From contig JACKQL020000065.1 in the NCBI GenBank assembly GCA_018296165.2, forward strand, positions 186,001 through 250,000: a stretch of 64,000 nucleotides of DNA. The letters are read 5' to 3'. Numbering within the stretch: position 1 is the first letter of the stretch; every line of letters begins with the position of its first letter. Source of the stretch: Termitomyces sp. T153 (Eukaryota > Basidiomycota > Agaricomycetes > Agaricales > Lyophyllaceae). The translations under genes were made by a program, and so were the position numbers. This document shows, piece after piece, positions 1 through 11,372 of the stretch. The notes under the pieces were generated by a model. That model was not told the DNA's origin. It was given only the letters and a program-made list of their open reading frames with translations, and did no database searches.

Positions 1-783
1 GACTACCTTGAATCCAACACAAGTCACAACACTCAGCACACGAGACTTAGCCTGAGGATTGGACCAAAGCACAAGACTTTAGTGACTGTGAGACTTACTG
101 ATCATGAGAAACATCATGTGGAGTCTGGAACTTGGGCCTAAATCATCAAGGCCTAGACTCTCCCTAGTGACTCTAGTGACGAAACAGTGTCTCTTACTAT
201 ATATGGACAAATTATCAGACACATACCTTTTTACTATCATTTCTTTTGCCAAGCTTACCAACATACTTGAACAGCATCTACACTTCAGGTATTGACATCA
301 GACTCATTACTTTTTGGTGCCGCCAAGAAGCCTTAGCAATAAGCCTCCTCAACTTTGACCTCAACTCAGTGTGGTGCCAACTGTGGGTGCCTATTTTAGT
401 TAATCTGACTTAATGACACTAGCAACTACAGCTAGCGACCAGTTTACATTCATCCCTTAATTTGAGTCTTCCTATTACTGCTTTTCCCCATCTCTACCCT
501 ATTCCCTCACTCTCCACTACCTCTGTAGGAGGGCATTTTGTCTTAGTGACATTACTTGTCTTTACTCCTTTTTCTTTCCTGGTTGTCACTAGCAACTTCT
601 GCTAGTAATAGCAACTTCTATCAACTTTACTCTACAATGTAACTTTTGCTCTAGTTCTCTGGGACAGTTACTGACTCACCCTCAACTATTAACTTCCTAC
701 TGCCAGCTACCCTATTTAGTGACTAGTGATAGGTCCTCTTTTTAGGTTTCCTGCATGGCACTAAGCAGCATAGGAGCACATCA
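1..783 (+). repeat. E1 5' LTR, partial and internally deleted
   Basis: This matches 9796-10798 base for base over long stretches. It lacks the first 63 bases, which lie off the window, and about 265 bases corresponding to 10115-10380. A TATA-like tatata lies near 200. The end is placed at 783 because the match to the 3' copy stops at GCACATCA. Differences from the 3' LTR are mostly TG against CA at the same dinucleotide. Confidence 0.85.
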
Positions 784-803
784 TTTTTGGAGCCTACCAT
801 GAG
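784..803 (+). other. E1 possible primer binding site
   Basis: The bases just inside the 5' LTR read TTTTTGGAGCCTACCATGAG. A TGG lies a few bases in, as in tRNA-primed elements, but I could not match it to a tRNA 3' end, and it is not complementary to the LTR start region as in families A and B. Priming in E1 is therefore unresolved. Confidence 0.25.
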
Positions 804-856
804 GAAATTTAAAGTTAATCATTCTGCTAGAAACCAGAGCTCAAGCAAAACATTGC

Positions 857-2656
857 TTGGAAAACCTTGTTGAATCACCTCTGCCTTCATTTTTGACCCC
901 TCAGCACTCTTTGCCAGCAGCCCATCCTCTACCTCTTGCTGATGAACTCAAAACCGCTAAAAACCTTTGTGACATTAGCAAAATCCTTGCTGATTTTCCA
1001 GGCACCTTTATTGAAAGTTTTCTTGATGCACCACTTTCACCTTTGACCCCAACTGACTCTATCTTTTTTCCAGAAGCCCAATCTATCCCTTCATCACCAA
1101 CTAACCCCCTTCCTTCACTAAACTCGACAATCACTAATATGAACAATGACCCCGCTGCTCGGCATGCTAGAATGCTACCATGCAATGACACAACTGCACC
1201 TAAATGGGATGAGAGTCACCCTAGGGAACTCCCCCAATACTTCAAGGAACTGGAATACCTCTTTGGTGACTGTGGCATTGCTGACAACACTCAGAGGAAG
1301 GAATATGCATTGCAATACATCTCTTATGACACAGCAGAAACCTGGCTTGGCTTACCTGAATTTGGCAACAATATTGGCAACAACACTCCCTGACCATATA
1401 CTTACTAGGAATGGAAATCAGCAGTGCTTAGGCTGTACCCTGGCACTGATGCTAGTGCTTGTTATAACCTTGGCAACTTGGAACAGCTGGTCAACCAGAC
1501 TTTCAACAGTGGCTTAGCGACATTGGGGAGGTTCTCTGATTACTACAGGGATTTCCAATGTATTGCTAGATGGTTACTTGCTAACGGTGAACTCTATTGT
1601 AATGAGGAATGTTGCTTGTTCCAACAAGGTATCCCTATGTTGCTATGGTCCAAAATCATTTGTTGCCTCAAAATCACTCTTCCTGACCACTATCCTGAGG
1701 ACCCTTATGATGTTGAGCAAGTTTTTGAGGGTGCCAAATGGGTTTTAAAGGGGATGAACACCTCTACAACCAAGACCAGCAATGGCACCAGTGGTATTCC
1801 TTCATCATCGCCAATTGCTAATGCACCAGCTGCCCCTTCACCTATGCTTAAGCAAGAAACTTTGGTATTAACAACCACCACAGCAATAGTCAGCACCTTG
1901 GAACATTTGGAAGCTCTTTTGACCAATGGTAATGCTCAACCTTGTCAACATTTTGCTAACAGCACTTGCCACTTTTGCAGTGAAATTGGTCACACCATGG
2001 TCCAAGGCATGTGTATGAAACTGGAGCAAATGATTTAACAGAGTAAGGTCCGTTGGAATGCTGAAGGAAGGATCATTTTACCATCAGGCACTATGATCCC
2101 TAATTATTTTGGCAAGTGACTATACATGGAACACATTGAGGAATAGCACAGACTTAACCCAGGACAAATCATTACTGGCAGACTCTCTTCCAACACTGAC
2201 CTGGATCCGGAGCAAGCAGCTATGCAGCAGTTGCTAATCCACAAAGTAATGTAACAGGACATTGCTATGGGCTGAGTGCTAAGCAAGGAAGAATGGATTG
2301 AGGCTTTGGAATGTGAACTCTTTGCACTCAGGCGACCTGGCAAAAAGTTTGATGGCATACAAGTCCCCCATGCAGCTTATTGACTAGCAAAGGATACCCC
2401 AAAGGCAACACCCCAGACTAGTGACACCTCAGCAACTTCATCCTCTTCCAATTCAACTCCAGCTCCTGCTGCTAAGCCTGCAGACAAAGGCAAAGCATCT
2501 GAATGTACTGTTGTTAATGAACAACTGCCCATCACTAAGGAACCTGTCACTCAGCCTCCCATTCATCTGTTTTCCAGCATCCCTGGTCACTATGTACCCC
2601 CCACTAACAGGAATCTTGCTGCTCCCAACTGAACTAACAATGGCGCATATCAAACT
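857..2656 (+). pseudogene. gag: E1 gag, decayed
   Basis: One frame runs through 857-2656 with stops at 1391, 1406, 2036, 2118 and several more. The N-terminal half is proline/serine-rich. The middle holds a capsid-like stretch (WDESHPRELPQYFKELEYLF, about residues 112-131) of a type common in basidiomycete Ty3 gag proteins. Near 1966-2010 there is a cysteine motif (CHFCSEIGH) resembling the first part of a CX2CX4HX4C zinc knuckle; the last cysteine is out of register. Gag would package the RNA and form the particle. The start is the first ATG-like codon after the LTR in the long frame. Many stops are TGA, consistent with decay of CGA arginine codons. Confidence 0.75.
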
Positions 2657-3836
2657 ATGCCACCCATTTATGACATTGAGCAGTCCAAGGCAGTTTTTGA
2701 ATGGGTTTTAAGCACAAAGGTTACAGTATTGGTTGGCAAACTTTGCTCAGTATCACAGGACATCTGGAGCCAGTTTAGAACAGCAGTTACACCCAAACAA
2801 CTAGTAGGTGCTAGCACTAATGCAGTACAGGACCTCAGCAACATTTTTGAAGATATATTGCTGACTTTTGCTATTGAAGAACCCCAGTTTTTGCTAGGAT
2901 CTAATATTGATACCACTAACAGACTTACCTTGGATAAGGCCCCTTTTGCATCTGTTGACCCTGTCAAAGCTTACATCAATTCACTACCCCATGGAGAAGA
3001 GCCAGTGGTGCTCACTGTTGCTAAGGATTCTCAGTCACTTTGTACTGTCATAATGCTGATTGACAACAAAGAGGAAGTGGAATGCATTCATGACAGTGGC
3101 TCACAGATTATTTCAATGTCAGCAGAAATTGCCAGCAATCTTGGACTATCCTACCATCCCAACATAGTTTTAAACATGCAGAGCACTAATGGCAGCATGG
3201 ACCAATTGCTAGGACTTGCTCAAAATGGACCATGTACTATTGGTGACATTACGGTTTATTTCCAAATCCACATTTTATGGTCTCCTGCATATGACATTCT
3301 ACTTGGATGCCCCTTTGATGTATTAACTCAAAGTATGATCAACACACTTAGCAATATTGAAATTACTATAACAATCACAGACCCCAATACTGGCCAATGG
3401 CACACTATCCCTACATTTCCTCATGGCAAATCCAAAAGGAACCACTGCCAAAATATTCACTTCAAAACAGAAGCACCCTGTTGCTTTCAATGCCAAGGGC
3501 ATGGATGAAGAAGATAACAACATAGCAATCATTATCAGCTATGACCATTCAACTGCTCTAGTGACTTGTATAGCTTCTTGTGATTTGGACAACAACATTT
3601 TACTTACTAAGTCTGACACACAGACTAATCCTGCGCTAGCATATCTTTACGCTACAGCTAGTGACATATCTGATTTGTCCCTTCCACCTTGTTCTTATCT
3701 GGTTTCTGCTGATACATCTCATTCCTTGATTCTTGGACAGACTTTACCACTTGATACACATGTTACAGACACTACTCCCACCTATGTTAACATTCCATTC
3801 CCTGCTCAGTTTGTCACTAATGAACCCCCTAAGTGA
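2657..3836 (+). pseudogene. E1 retropepsin (aspartic protease) region
   Basis: This continues the gag frame to 3508, then resumes in another frame at about 3423-3836, so there is a frameshift near 3425-3460. The active site is DSGSQIISMS (about residues 145-154 from 2657), where retropepsins have D(T/S)G, followed by a hydrophobic ILLGCPFD stretch that fits the second conserved strand near the flap. The protease would cut the Gag-Pol precursor. There is no separate start codon: the 2657 ATG is only the first one after the last gag stop. Confidence comes from the D-S-G context and its position between gag and RT. Confidence 0.75.
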
Positions 3837-5034
3837 AGAGGAGTTTAAGTAAAGAAGAAGTACAAACCTGCCACCATGAAAACCAAACCAGTCACCAGCC
3901 ACATTAGCAAGGATTTCTGAATTGAGCGCCAGATTATTGGCAATCTGCTAGCAACAATCCCTCAGCTCAATCCAAATCCACCACCTTTTGTCCTGACAAA
4001 GTGATTCACTAGTGAACAACAAGCAAAACTTGTTAAGGACCACGACACAGAATTCCTCACTACTGATGAAATCAATGTACTAGTTGACATGGTTGCCAAG
4101 CAGGAAAAAGCTTTTGCTTGGAAAGATTCTGAATGAGGAAGTTTGTGCCCTGACTTTTTCCTGCCAGTACGCATACCAACAATTCTGCACATACTGTGGG
4201 TCCAGCATAATTGCCCCATACCCCCAGGACTAGAAAAGGAAGTATGCAAGATTATTTGTGACAAGATTAGTGCTAGTGTTTACAAACCTTTGAATTCTGC
4301 TTACTGCTTGAGATGGTTTTGTGTTCTCAAGAAGAATGGTAAGCTCAGAATTGTGCATAGTCTTGAGCTGCTAAACTGTGTCACCATTTGCCATTCTGGA
4401 GTACCACTCTTCCTAGACCATGTTGCAGAATCTTTCACTAGATGCATCTGTGGCACCACTCTTGACCTCTATATTGGCTACAATGAGCAACTTATCAACC
4501 CCACTTCACATGACTTAACAACATTCCAGACTCCATTTGGCGCTCTTTGCTTAGTAACCTTGCCAATGGGATGGACCAACTCTGTGCCTATTTTTCATGA
4601 TGACATTACTTTCATTTTGCAGCCAGAGATCCCCCATAACATGCTCAGCTTTATCAATGTTGGTGCTAAAGGACCCAAGGACTGGAAGATCATTAATGGT
4701 AAACCCACTAAGCATCCTGCTAATCCAAACATTCGCCTAGCACTATGGGAGTTCTTTGAGCTTCTCAACAGGGTTCTCCAGCAAATGAAATATTGCAGTG
4801 GCACTTTTTCTGGTCACAAACTTGTTCTTTGCACCCTGACTTTCAAGATTCTAGGTCATGTTTGCACTCCTAGCAGATGAATCCCTGACAAAAGTCACTT
4901 AGCCATAATTGAGCGGTGGGGCCCTTGCAAGTCACTATCAGAAGTCCAAGCCTTTTTGGGCACAGTTGGGGTACTTAGGATTTTCATCAAGAACTTTGCC
5001 CATTGAGCCAACAACCTAATGAAACTTACTTTGC
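3837..5034 (+). pseudogene. E1 reverse transcriptase, decayed
   Basis: The core open stretch is 4143-4880 (245 residues). Recognisable RT blocks are the VLKKNGKLRIVHSLE strand, the TPFGALCLVTLPMGWTNS thumb/palm block, and the position expected for F(I/V)DD, which here reads FINVG (4651-4665), so the catalytic aspartate pair is gone. A connection segment (EVQAFLGTVGVLRIFIKNFA) follows in the same frame after a stop at 4878. A frameshift near 5035 moves the RNase H to another frame. The family normally makes a 300-400 residue RT in a Gag-Pol fusion. The copy is inactive. Confidence 0.85.
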
Positions 5035-5520
5035 ATTGGTGTCCCTTTCGAGTTTGGCCCTGACCAGATAAATGCTCAACATGACCTCATGAAAGCCTTA
5101 CCAGATGCTAAGCCCCTAGTTCCTATCAACTATGAATTGCCTGACCCTGTCATCCTAGTGGTGGATACCTTGTACATAGCAGTTGGATATTACCTTTGCC
5201 AGTGCACTAGCAACAATCACAAGGAATGCTGCTACAACTGCTTTGGATTGATTATGCTAAACAACAGAGAAGCCAGATTCAGTCAGCCCAAGTTGGAACT
5301 CTATAGCCTTTATCAAGCACTACAAGCTTTACAGATGTACCTCATTGGTGTTAGGAACCTTATCATCGAAGTCGACACTTGCTACATTAAGGGTATGCTT
5401 CAGAACCCTGACATCCAGCCTTCTACTAGCATGAACCACTGGATTATGGCAATTTTGATGTTTCACTTTGAGCTGGTCCACATCAAAGGAACTTTACATG
5501 GTCCCAATAGTCTTTTGTGA
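5035..5520 (+). pseudogene. E1 RNase H region
   Basis: The open stretch 5089-5520 encodes a tether/RNase H-like segment with VVDTLYIAVGYYL (the usual D-S-S-x-x-x-x-G position), then QPKLELYSLYQALQAL, where the family has the catalytic E in E(L/A)xxL. It ends near VHIKGTLHGPNSLL, where related elements have H..G..N..AD. The protein would remove the RNA strand during cDNA synthesis. It follows the RT out of frame because of a single shift near 5035. Confidence 0.7.
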
Positions 5521-7227
5521 TGCCCACCACAGCCTGGTGACCCTACAGCTGACAATAGTGACAACTCCATTTATGAGGATTGGATAAATCGCTTACATGG
5601 GTTCATTCACCAAGTTCAGCTACTACTGCCACTACTTCACCAAGTTTCCATGGCTTCCCATCACCTACCTCCTCTGGCCAAGTATGATTATTTGCATCCT
5701 TTAGTGACTTTCACTAGTGACACCAGCACTGCCCCCCATTTAGTAACCAGTGATGATATTCAGCCTTTCTAAGATGATGGCACCACTACTTATAGTGACA
5801 TACCTTGCAGTGCCAAAGCTATCGCCAGCAACACTTGTGTACTTCTAGTTAAAAAATGGCTTCACAATATTGTCAGACCCAAGGGCCTTAGTGACAAAGA
5901 CTATGCCACTTTCATTCACTATGCCTCTATGTTCTTCACTACTGGAGGCAAACTTTGGTGAAGAAGTTGAGATGGTGCTCATAAGCTGTTTGTGCCTATT
6001 GCTAGCCGCCTGCAGGTCTTAAAAGCCACGCATGACAACTTGGGTCATAGAGGACTTTTTGCTACTTGCTCAGCCCTTTTAGAATGATTTTGGTGGCCTC
6101 AAGTTAGCACTGATATAGTATGGTACCTTTGGACTTGCCACCTCTGCCAAATACACCAGACAACTAAAGTTCTCATCCTGCCAACTGTCACTATGCCAGC
6201 ACCCTTGTTTAGCAAGATATATGTGGACACCATGTTCATGCCACCCTCCAATAAGTTCAAATATATCATTCAAGGATGTTGTTCACTAACTCATTACTCT
6301 GAGTTTTGCATGCTTGTCAGAGAAAACACTGAAGCTATTGCTAAGTGGCTATATGAAGACGTCATCTGTCATTGGGGAGCACTTAGTGAAATCATTACTG
6401 ACAATGGACCCCCAATCCTAAAGGCAGTTACCTACTTGGCAAAGAAGTATAACTTGCACCACATCCAGATCTCTGGTTACAATAAGCATGCTAATGGAAT
6501 AGTTGAGCAGCCCCATTTTGATGTTCGCCAAGCCCTCTTCAAAGTGGTTGACAGTGATCAGTCCAGATGGAGTACTGCTACTTACTCTGTATTTTGGTCA
6601 GAACAGGTTACTGTTCACAAGCAAATGGGTTGCTCCCCCTATTTCATGACAACCGGCACCCACCCTCTCTTGCCAGCTGACATAGTAGAAGCAACATATT
6701 TGCAACTGCCACCAAACTCGCTATTGTCAACAACAGACCTCATAGCCCACCAAGCAATTGATCTTCAATGTCACCCAGAGAATCTTGACCACCTTCACAG
6801 TCATGTTCTTAGTGCTTGTTGCCTAGCAGCCATTCACTTCAAAACAGAACACACTGCTACAATCTGCAATTACAACTTCAAAGCAGGCAACCTTGTACTG
6901 ATGAGGAATACTAGAATCAAGGTAATGCATAACAAGAAGATGAAGCCTTGTTACTTAGGCCCCTTAGTGGTAATCTCTTGCAACTGTGGAGGCGCTTACA
7001 TTATTTGTGAACTAGATGGCTCTGTACTGCATCATCCCATTGCTACCTTTTGTTTAGTCCCCTATTTCGCTAGAGAACACATAATAGTGCCTAGCAATGC
7101 TTTTGATATCAACACCTCTTGACTCAGAGAAATGGAGCAAACTGAACTTGTTGACAATGACAATACTGGCAAAGTAACCAGTGAAGAAGAAAGCTACCTT
7201 TTGCTAAGCCTTAGCAACTTATCTTGA
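5521..7227 (+). pseudogene. E1 integrase and C-terminal tail
   Basis: The same frame as RNase H continues with stops near 5770, 5960 and 6085 through a linker and an HHCC zinc region (HDNLGHRG near 6030, CHLC near 6137). The DDE core is open from 6193 to 7122 (309 residues): first D in KIYVDTMFM, second D in EIITDNGPP, E in GIVEQPHFD. All three catalytic residues are present. After a TGA at 7120 (possibly an old CGA) the frame continues to 7227 and ends in an acidic tail. No chromodomain is seen, which separates E1 from family B. Confidence 0.85.
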
Positions 7228-7653
7228 CTCTGCCTCATTTCTTATTGTTCCTATCCATATTATCCAGAGAAACCTGTCAACATTCTACTTTACTAGTTTC
7301 TTGTTTTGATGCTGTGCTTGGCCATTCTGTTTCCAGTGCTCAGCATGCCTCTAGAGCATTAGGCAACAGTCACCAGTGCATAATACCCCATTGATCTTGC
7401 TTTCGTTTTGTTTGGTTTCTCTCAGACTCTGAATCATCACCAAGTATTAAATATTTTGGGGCCCCTTAAGGGGGCTAGTCTGTGTCCATACTATGAAAAC
7501 TAGAAAAATTTAATTTTATACAGGAAGCGACTGGCACTAAGAGTCAAGGTCAGCATTATTGTCAGGCACCTCCCCAGGATCCTCTGCCTCCTCCCAGTCT
7601 CCTTCCCCAATGTTGTTCTCCTCCTGCCAGGCCAGGAAGGCCTGACAGTCACA
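7228..7653 (+). other. E1 spacer between integrase and antisense gene
   Basis: This is noncoding in all frames as far as I can read it. It is the convergent zone between the sense pol end (7227) and the 3' end of the antisense gene (7654). A GGGGCCCCTTAAGGGGGC segment with inverted-repeat character lies near 7459, but I see no clear terminator or poly(A) signal. Confidence 0.4.
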
Positions 7654-9678
7654 TCAATATCCTGCTAGAGTCACCAATGTTTGCTTGGCAACAGTGTAAC
7701 AGGCCTGTGCTGCTAACAACTCCTCCCTGGCAGCCTCCAGCTCCCTCTGGAACTGCTGTTCCACTCCTGCCACCCTCTCGTCAAAATCTGCTAGTGACAT
7801 TGCTGATGTTAGCAGCATCAGCCAATCCAGATCCTCATCCAACCACTCCAGCTTGTCATCGCCAACCTGGCACAATGGAGTGTTGCTTCAGGTCCCCTAG
7901 CAAAGTGGTTAGCAATCAAGAAGATAGCAAAAGGAAAGAACTTACCCATCATCGGACTTCAACCTCCTTGGCCCTTTTCTCCTCCTCCTTGTCCTTCTTG
8001 AGGGTGGCTGGGGCAGCCTCAAACTCTTCCTTGCTCTTGACCTCCATGTTGCTTGCCTCCTGCTCCACCTCAGCAACTGTCGCTAAGGGAGTTGTCTCCC
8101 TCATCTCCATGTCCCCCTCTCCCTCCTTGCTAGTGACCATTCAGGGCTGCTTAGTGCTAGCAACTGACGCAGGACTTGCTGCTTGTTTTTGTGCCAGAGG
8201 CACTTCATTGTCATTGTCATTGTCACCACCATCCTCATTGCTCTCCACCCACTCCTTACTCTTCGCCTTAGCGCCCCCACTACTCCCACTTGGTACCTCC
8301 TCCTGCAATGTTGGCAAGCTCAAGCTAGAAGGCTTGATCCCAATGGGCTCCCCTCTTCTCAATAACTCCTGCTGTTGCTCCACAAAAACCCTTGCATTCC
8401 TTACTAATGCCACCTTCATCGCTATCTTCTTAGTGAACTTGCTGCCAGTACTCCTTGACAACCATCTGCTGTGTGAGCAGCTTTTCCTCGTGCTGTCACA
8501 ACAATAACAGGGCTGGACCCCTATGGGGTACCAGCAGCCCTCTGGGTCATTATTGGCCCAGCAGTTGTCACACTAGAGGAAGTTGTTAGTGACAAAGAAA
8601 GAAACAATTGCTAAGTGCTTACCACTCCTTGCGTGTGCTTATACTCTTGTCACTTCTCTAGTGACACTGTTACCTTTCCTTTTGCCTTCTCCAACTTCAC
8701 CCCAGCTCCCAGGCCAGTGTCCACCACCGTTGAGGCTTTTCACCAATGAAAAAGGGTCACCAAGCACTTGTCAGTAAATGTTTCTTCAGTTTGTTCCTGC
8801 AAGAGCAGTTAGTGACTGTCACCAAGAGTTAGCAAAAAAGAAAAGAAGAAGACTCACCTCAATATCCTCATCATCCTTGTCTTGTGCCTTTGCCTTCCCC
8901 TTCCCTTTGCTCCTCAGGGTTGTTGCCAATCGTGGCAATGTTGCCAACCCCCTAGCAACACTGCCAGCTGCTGCCTTGGGAGTTGAAGAGCCTGCCTCTT
9001 GAATGTCCCCACAATTCACTGCCTCCTCACCCCCATGACCCTTGCTCCATCCCTCCCCCCTCACCACCACTAATACACCTACTGGGTGCTGGAAGAAGAA
9101 CTGGTCATTTGGCAACAAGTCTTCAAAAAGCTGACATACCTTAGCAGTGTCGCTAGTGCTAGTGACTGCTGGGGCACTTACCATCATTCCCACTGTAAGG
9201 TTGTCCATTAGGAACTCCAAGGAGGGATTGACCAGTGCCTAGCAATCATGTTAGGAATGTCACTAAGAGAAGAAAAGAAGAGACTTATGAAGTGGACATC
9301 AAATGGGCGAACCCATTCCTCCCCCTTGTACTGCTCGTATAGTTGGTGACACTCCCTCTCAACAGTTGCCAACTCTGGCCACTCAACCCCACTCCCCGTG
9401 GTCTTGAACCACTGCAGCTATGTCTGAAAGATAGTGGTGACCACCAAGCAAGGATCCTTCGCCAAGGAAGCATGAGCCACAGTGAGCAATCGGTCGACAT
9501 GTTCCAGGAAGGCATGGGCCATCATAGTCTTTTTGAATTGAGAGGCAAGATCAGACATCATGATAAGATCGAGATTGTAGTGGAGAGTAGATGAGAAGAA
9601 AGTGGGGATGATGAAGTTCAAGCAATACTGCCAGTTATTTTTATTTGAATCCCTCTGGCACATGGACCAAGTGATCAA
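7654..9678 (-). CDS. Antisense spliced gene in E1: cysteine-cluster and coiled-coil protein, decayed
   Basis: Read on the minus strand, six exons are 9678-9289, 9238-9182, 9130-8858, 8796-8623, 8572-7946 and 7896-7654. The five introns are 49-61 bp, all phase 0, and the exons sum to exactly 588 codons. Donors are GTAAGT, GTGAGT, GTAAGC and GTAAGT, with intron 1 decayed to ATAAGT; all end in AG. Exon 5 opens with a cysteine array C-x2-C-x8-C-x8-C-x2-C-x6-C (8572 down to about 8478), close to a Zn2Cys6 spacing. A basic/acidic linker and a heptad-rich C-terminal helix (about 7654-7850) follow. A few in-frame stops (TAG at 9418, several TGA) mark this copy as dead. A cysteine cluster plus coiled coil suggests nucleic-acid binding and dimerisation; that function is inferred. 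Family C carries a related antisense gene. Confidence 0.65.
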
Positions 9679-9719
9679 GCATGTGATTTTTGGGGTTGAC
9701 TGAGGACAGTCAATATTTC

Positions 9720-9732
9720 AGTATGGGGGAGG
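9720..9732 (+). other. E1 polypurine tract
   Basis: A purine-rich GTATGGGGGAGGA run lies directly before the 3' LTR start (TGATGAGC). This is the usual site for priming plus-strand DNA in LTR elements. Confidence 0.6.
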
Positions 9733-10798
9733 ATGATGAGCCCCAGTTATTGCTGAGCACCATTTTTTTTGGCATTTTGGACTTAGCAGCAGCTGACTAC
9801 CTTGAATCTGACACAAGTCACAACACTCAGCACACAAGACTTAGCCCAAGGATTGGACTGAAGCATGAGACTTTAGTGACTGCAAGACTTACCAATCACA
9901 AGAAACATCATGTGGAGTCTGGAACTTGGGCCTAAATCATCAAGGCCTAGACTCTCCCTAGTGACCCTAGTGACAAATGGTGTCTCTTACTATATATAGA
10001 CAAATTATCAGATGTGTACCTTTTTACTATCATTTCTTTTGCCAAGCTTACCAACATACTTGAATGGCATCTACACTTCAGGTATTGACATCAGACTTGT
10101 TACTTTTTGGTTTCATTCACAATTAGGTGCTGCCAAGACTTTGCCTATGATTTTTCACTTAGTTACAGACTGACACCTTGTATGCACCCTAAACACAGTG
10201 ACAGATGCCATTGCTAGTGGTGCCTATTTGTTTACTTTCCCATACTATACTTTGAAATGTATAAATACTGACTGTACATAGACACTAAAGAATGAACAAT
10301 TGGAGAACTGCTATCTTTGAGCTTACCAGCAAGAGATTTCATTTTGCCTCTTTCACTCTTTTTATTGCCTTTGACCCAGGCTTAGCAATAAGCCTCCTCG
10401 ACTTTGACCTCGACTTAGTGTGGTGCCAACTGCGGGTGCCTATTTTAGTTAATCCAACTTAATGACACTAGCGACTATGGCTAGCAGCCAGTTTACATTC
10501 ATCCCTTAATTTTAGTCTTTGTCACTCTCCACTACCTCTATAGGAGGGCATTTTGTCTTAGCAACATTACTTGTCTTTACCCCTTTTTCTTTCCTGATCA
10601 TCACTAGTGACTTCTGCTAGCAATAGCGACTTCTATCGACTTCACTCCACAACATAACTTTTGCTCTAGTTCTCTGGGATGGTTACTGACCTGCCCTCAA
10701 CTATTAACTTCCTACTGCCAGCTACCCTATCTAGTGACTAGTGTTAGGTCCTCTTTTTAGGTTTCCTGCACAGCACTAGGCAGCATAGGAGCACATCA
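9733..10798 (+). repeat. E1 3' LTR, complete (1066 bp)
   Basis: It begins TGATGAGCCCC and ends GCACATCA. It has a TATA-like tatatata near 9993 and a second one (gtataaatac) near 10258, inside a segment missing from the 5' LTR. The next base starts family A LTR sequence. Fragments of the same LTR occur on the minus strand at 20262-20550 and 21715-21792. Confidence 0.85.
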
Positions 10799-11257
10799 CC
10801 ATCTTGTCTCATTTGATTCTGTCTATCATGTTCAAGTCCTCTCGACCATAATGTCCTCATGAACTCTGCAGTTATGATTACAAACCTCTGACACTCTTTA
10901 CCAACTCTGGACCCTGCTACATGCTTGGCTCCAAACCCCATCAATCCCTGTTGATCCCCCATCAGAACTCTGGTTCTGCTCCTGTCATCTGCATAGCCTC
11001 TGCCTCCTCTGCACCTGCAATACTCACACACAGACTTATGCCTGAACCCCGCCAAGCCCATCCCCCATCCCTGCAACTCATCCTCTACTCCTCCGGACCT
11101 CCCCAGACTTGCTTAGACCAACCTCCACCAACTATCCTCACAAGTCCCCAATGTTTGGAACACCTCTGAGTGCCCAGTTGTCAGTGTAGAGAATCACGTC
11201 TGCCTAGTAAGGACTTGCCCAGTGTACCTGAGCCCCCATGGTCAGCAGAACCTGACA
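10799..11257 (+). repeat. Family A LTR, 3' half
   Basis: It matches the second half of family A LTRs elsewhere in the window (for example 26290-26760) and ends in CCTGACA. Its 5' part is missing where E1 begins, which fits E1 having inserted into it. Confidence 0.8.
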
Positions 11258-11372
11258 GATTTGTCTCTTAAATAAGTGATGTCATCCTCATCATTGCTTC
11301 CCAGGTCTGGAGTATCCATCATGCTAGCTGCAGCCTGGGAAGTTTGCTTCTGAGTGATGAAGTATTCCTCAG
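11258..11372. other. Short spacer between two LTR fragments
   Basis: 115 bp without a recognisable gene. A TGATGTCATCCTCATCATTG stretch recalls the start of the family C antisense gene but is too short to assign. Confidence 0.3.

Larger units (their letters stand above)
1..10798 (+). mobile_element. E1: Ty3-type LTR retrotransposon, decayed, 5' end outside window
   Basis: Two direct copies of one sequence (1-783 and 9733-10798) flank gag, retropepsin, reverse transcriptase, RNase H and DDE integrase remnants in the order typical of Ty3 elements. The 3' copy begins TGATGAGC and ends GCACATCA, so it has TG...CA termini. No chromodomain follows the integrase. An antisense spliced gene fills 7654-9678, just before the 3' LTR. 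The sense frames carry several stops and at least two frameshifts, so the copy cannot make a full polyprotein. The right end abuts half of an unrelated family A LTR at 10799, which suggests E1 landed inside that LTR; the left target duplication is outside the window. Confidence 0.9.
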
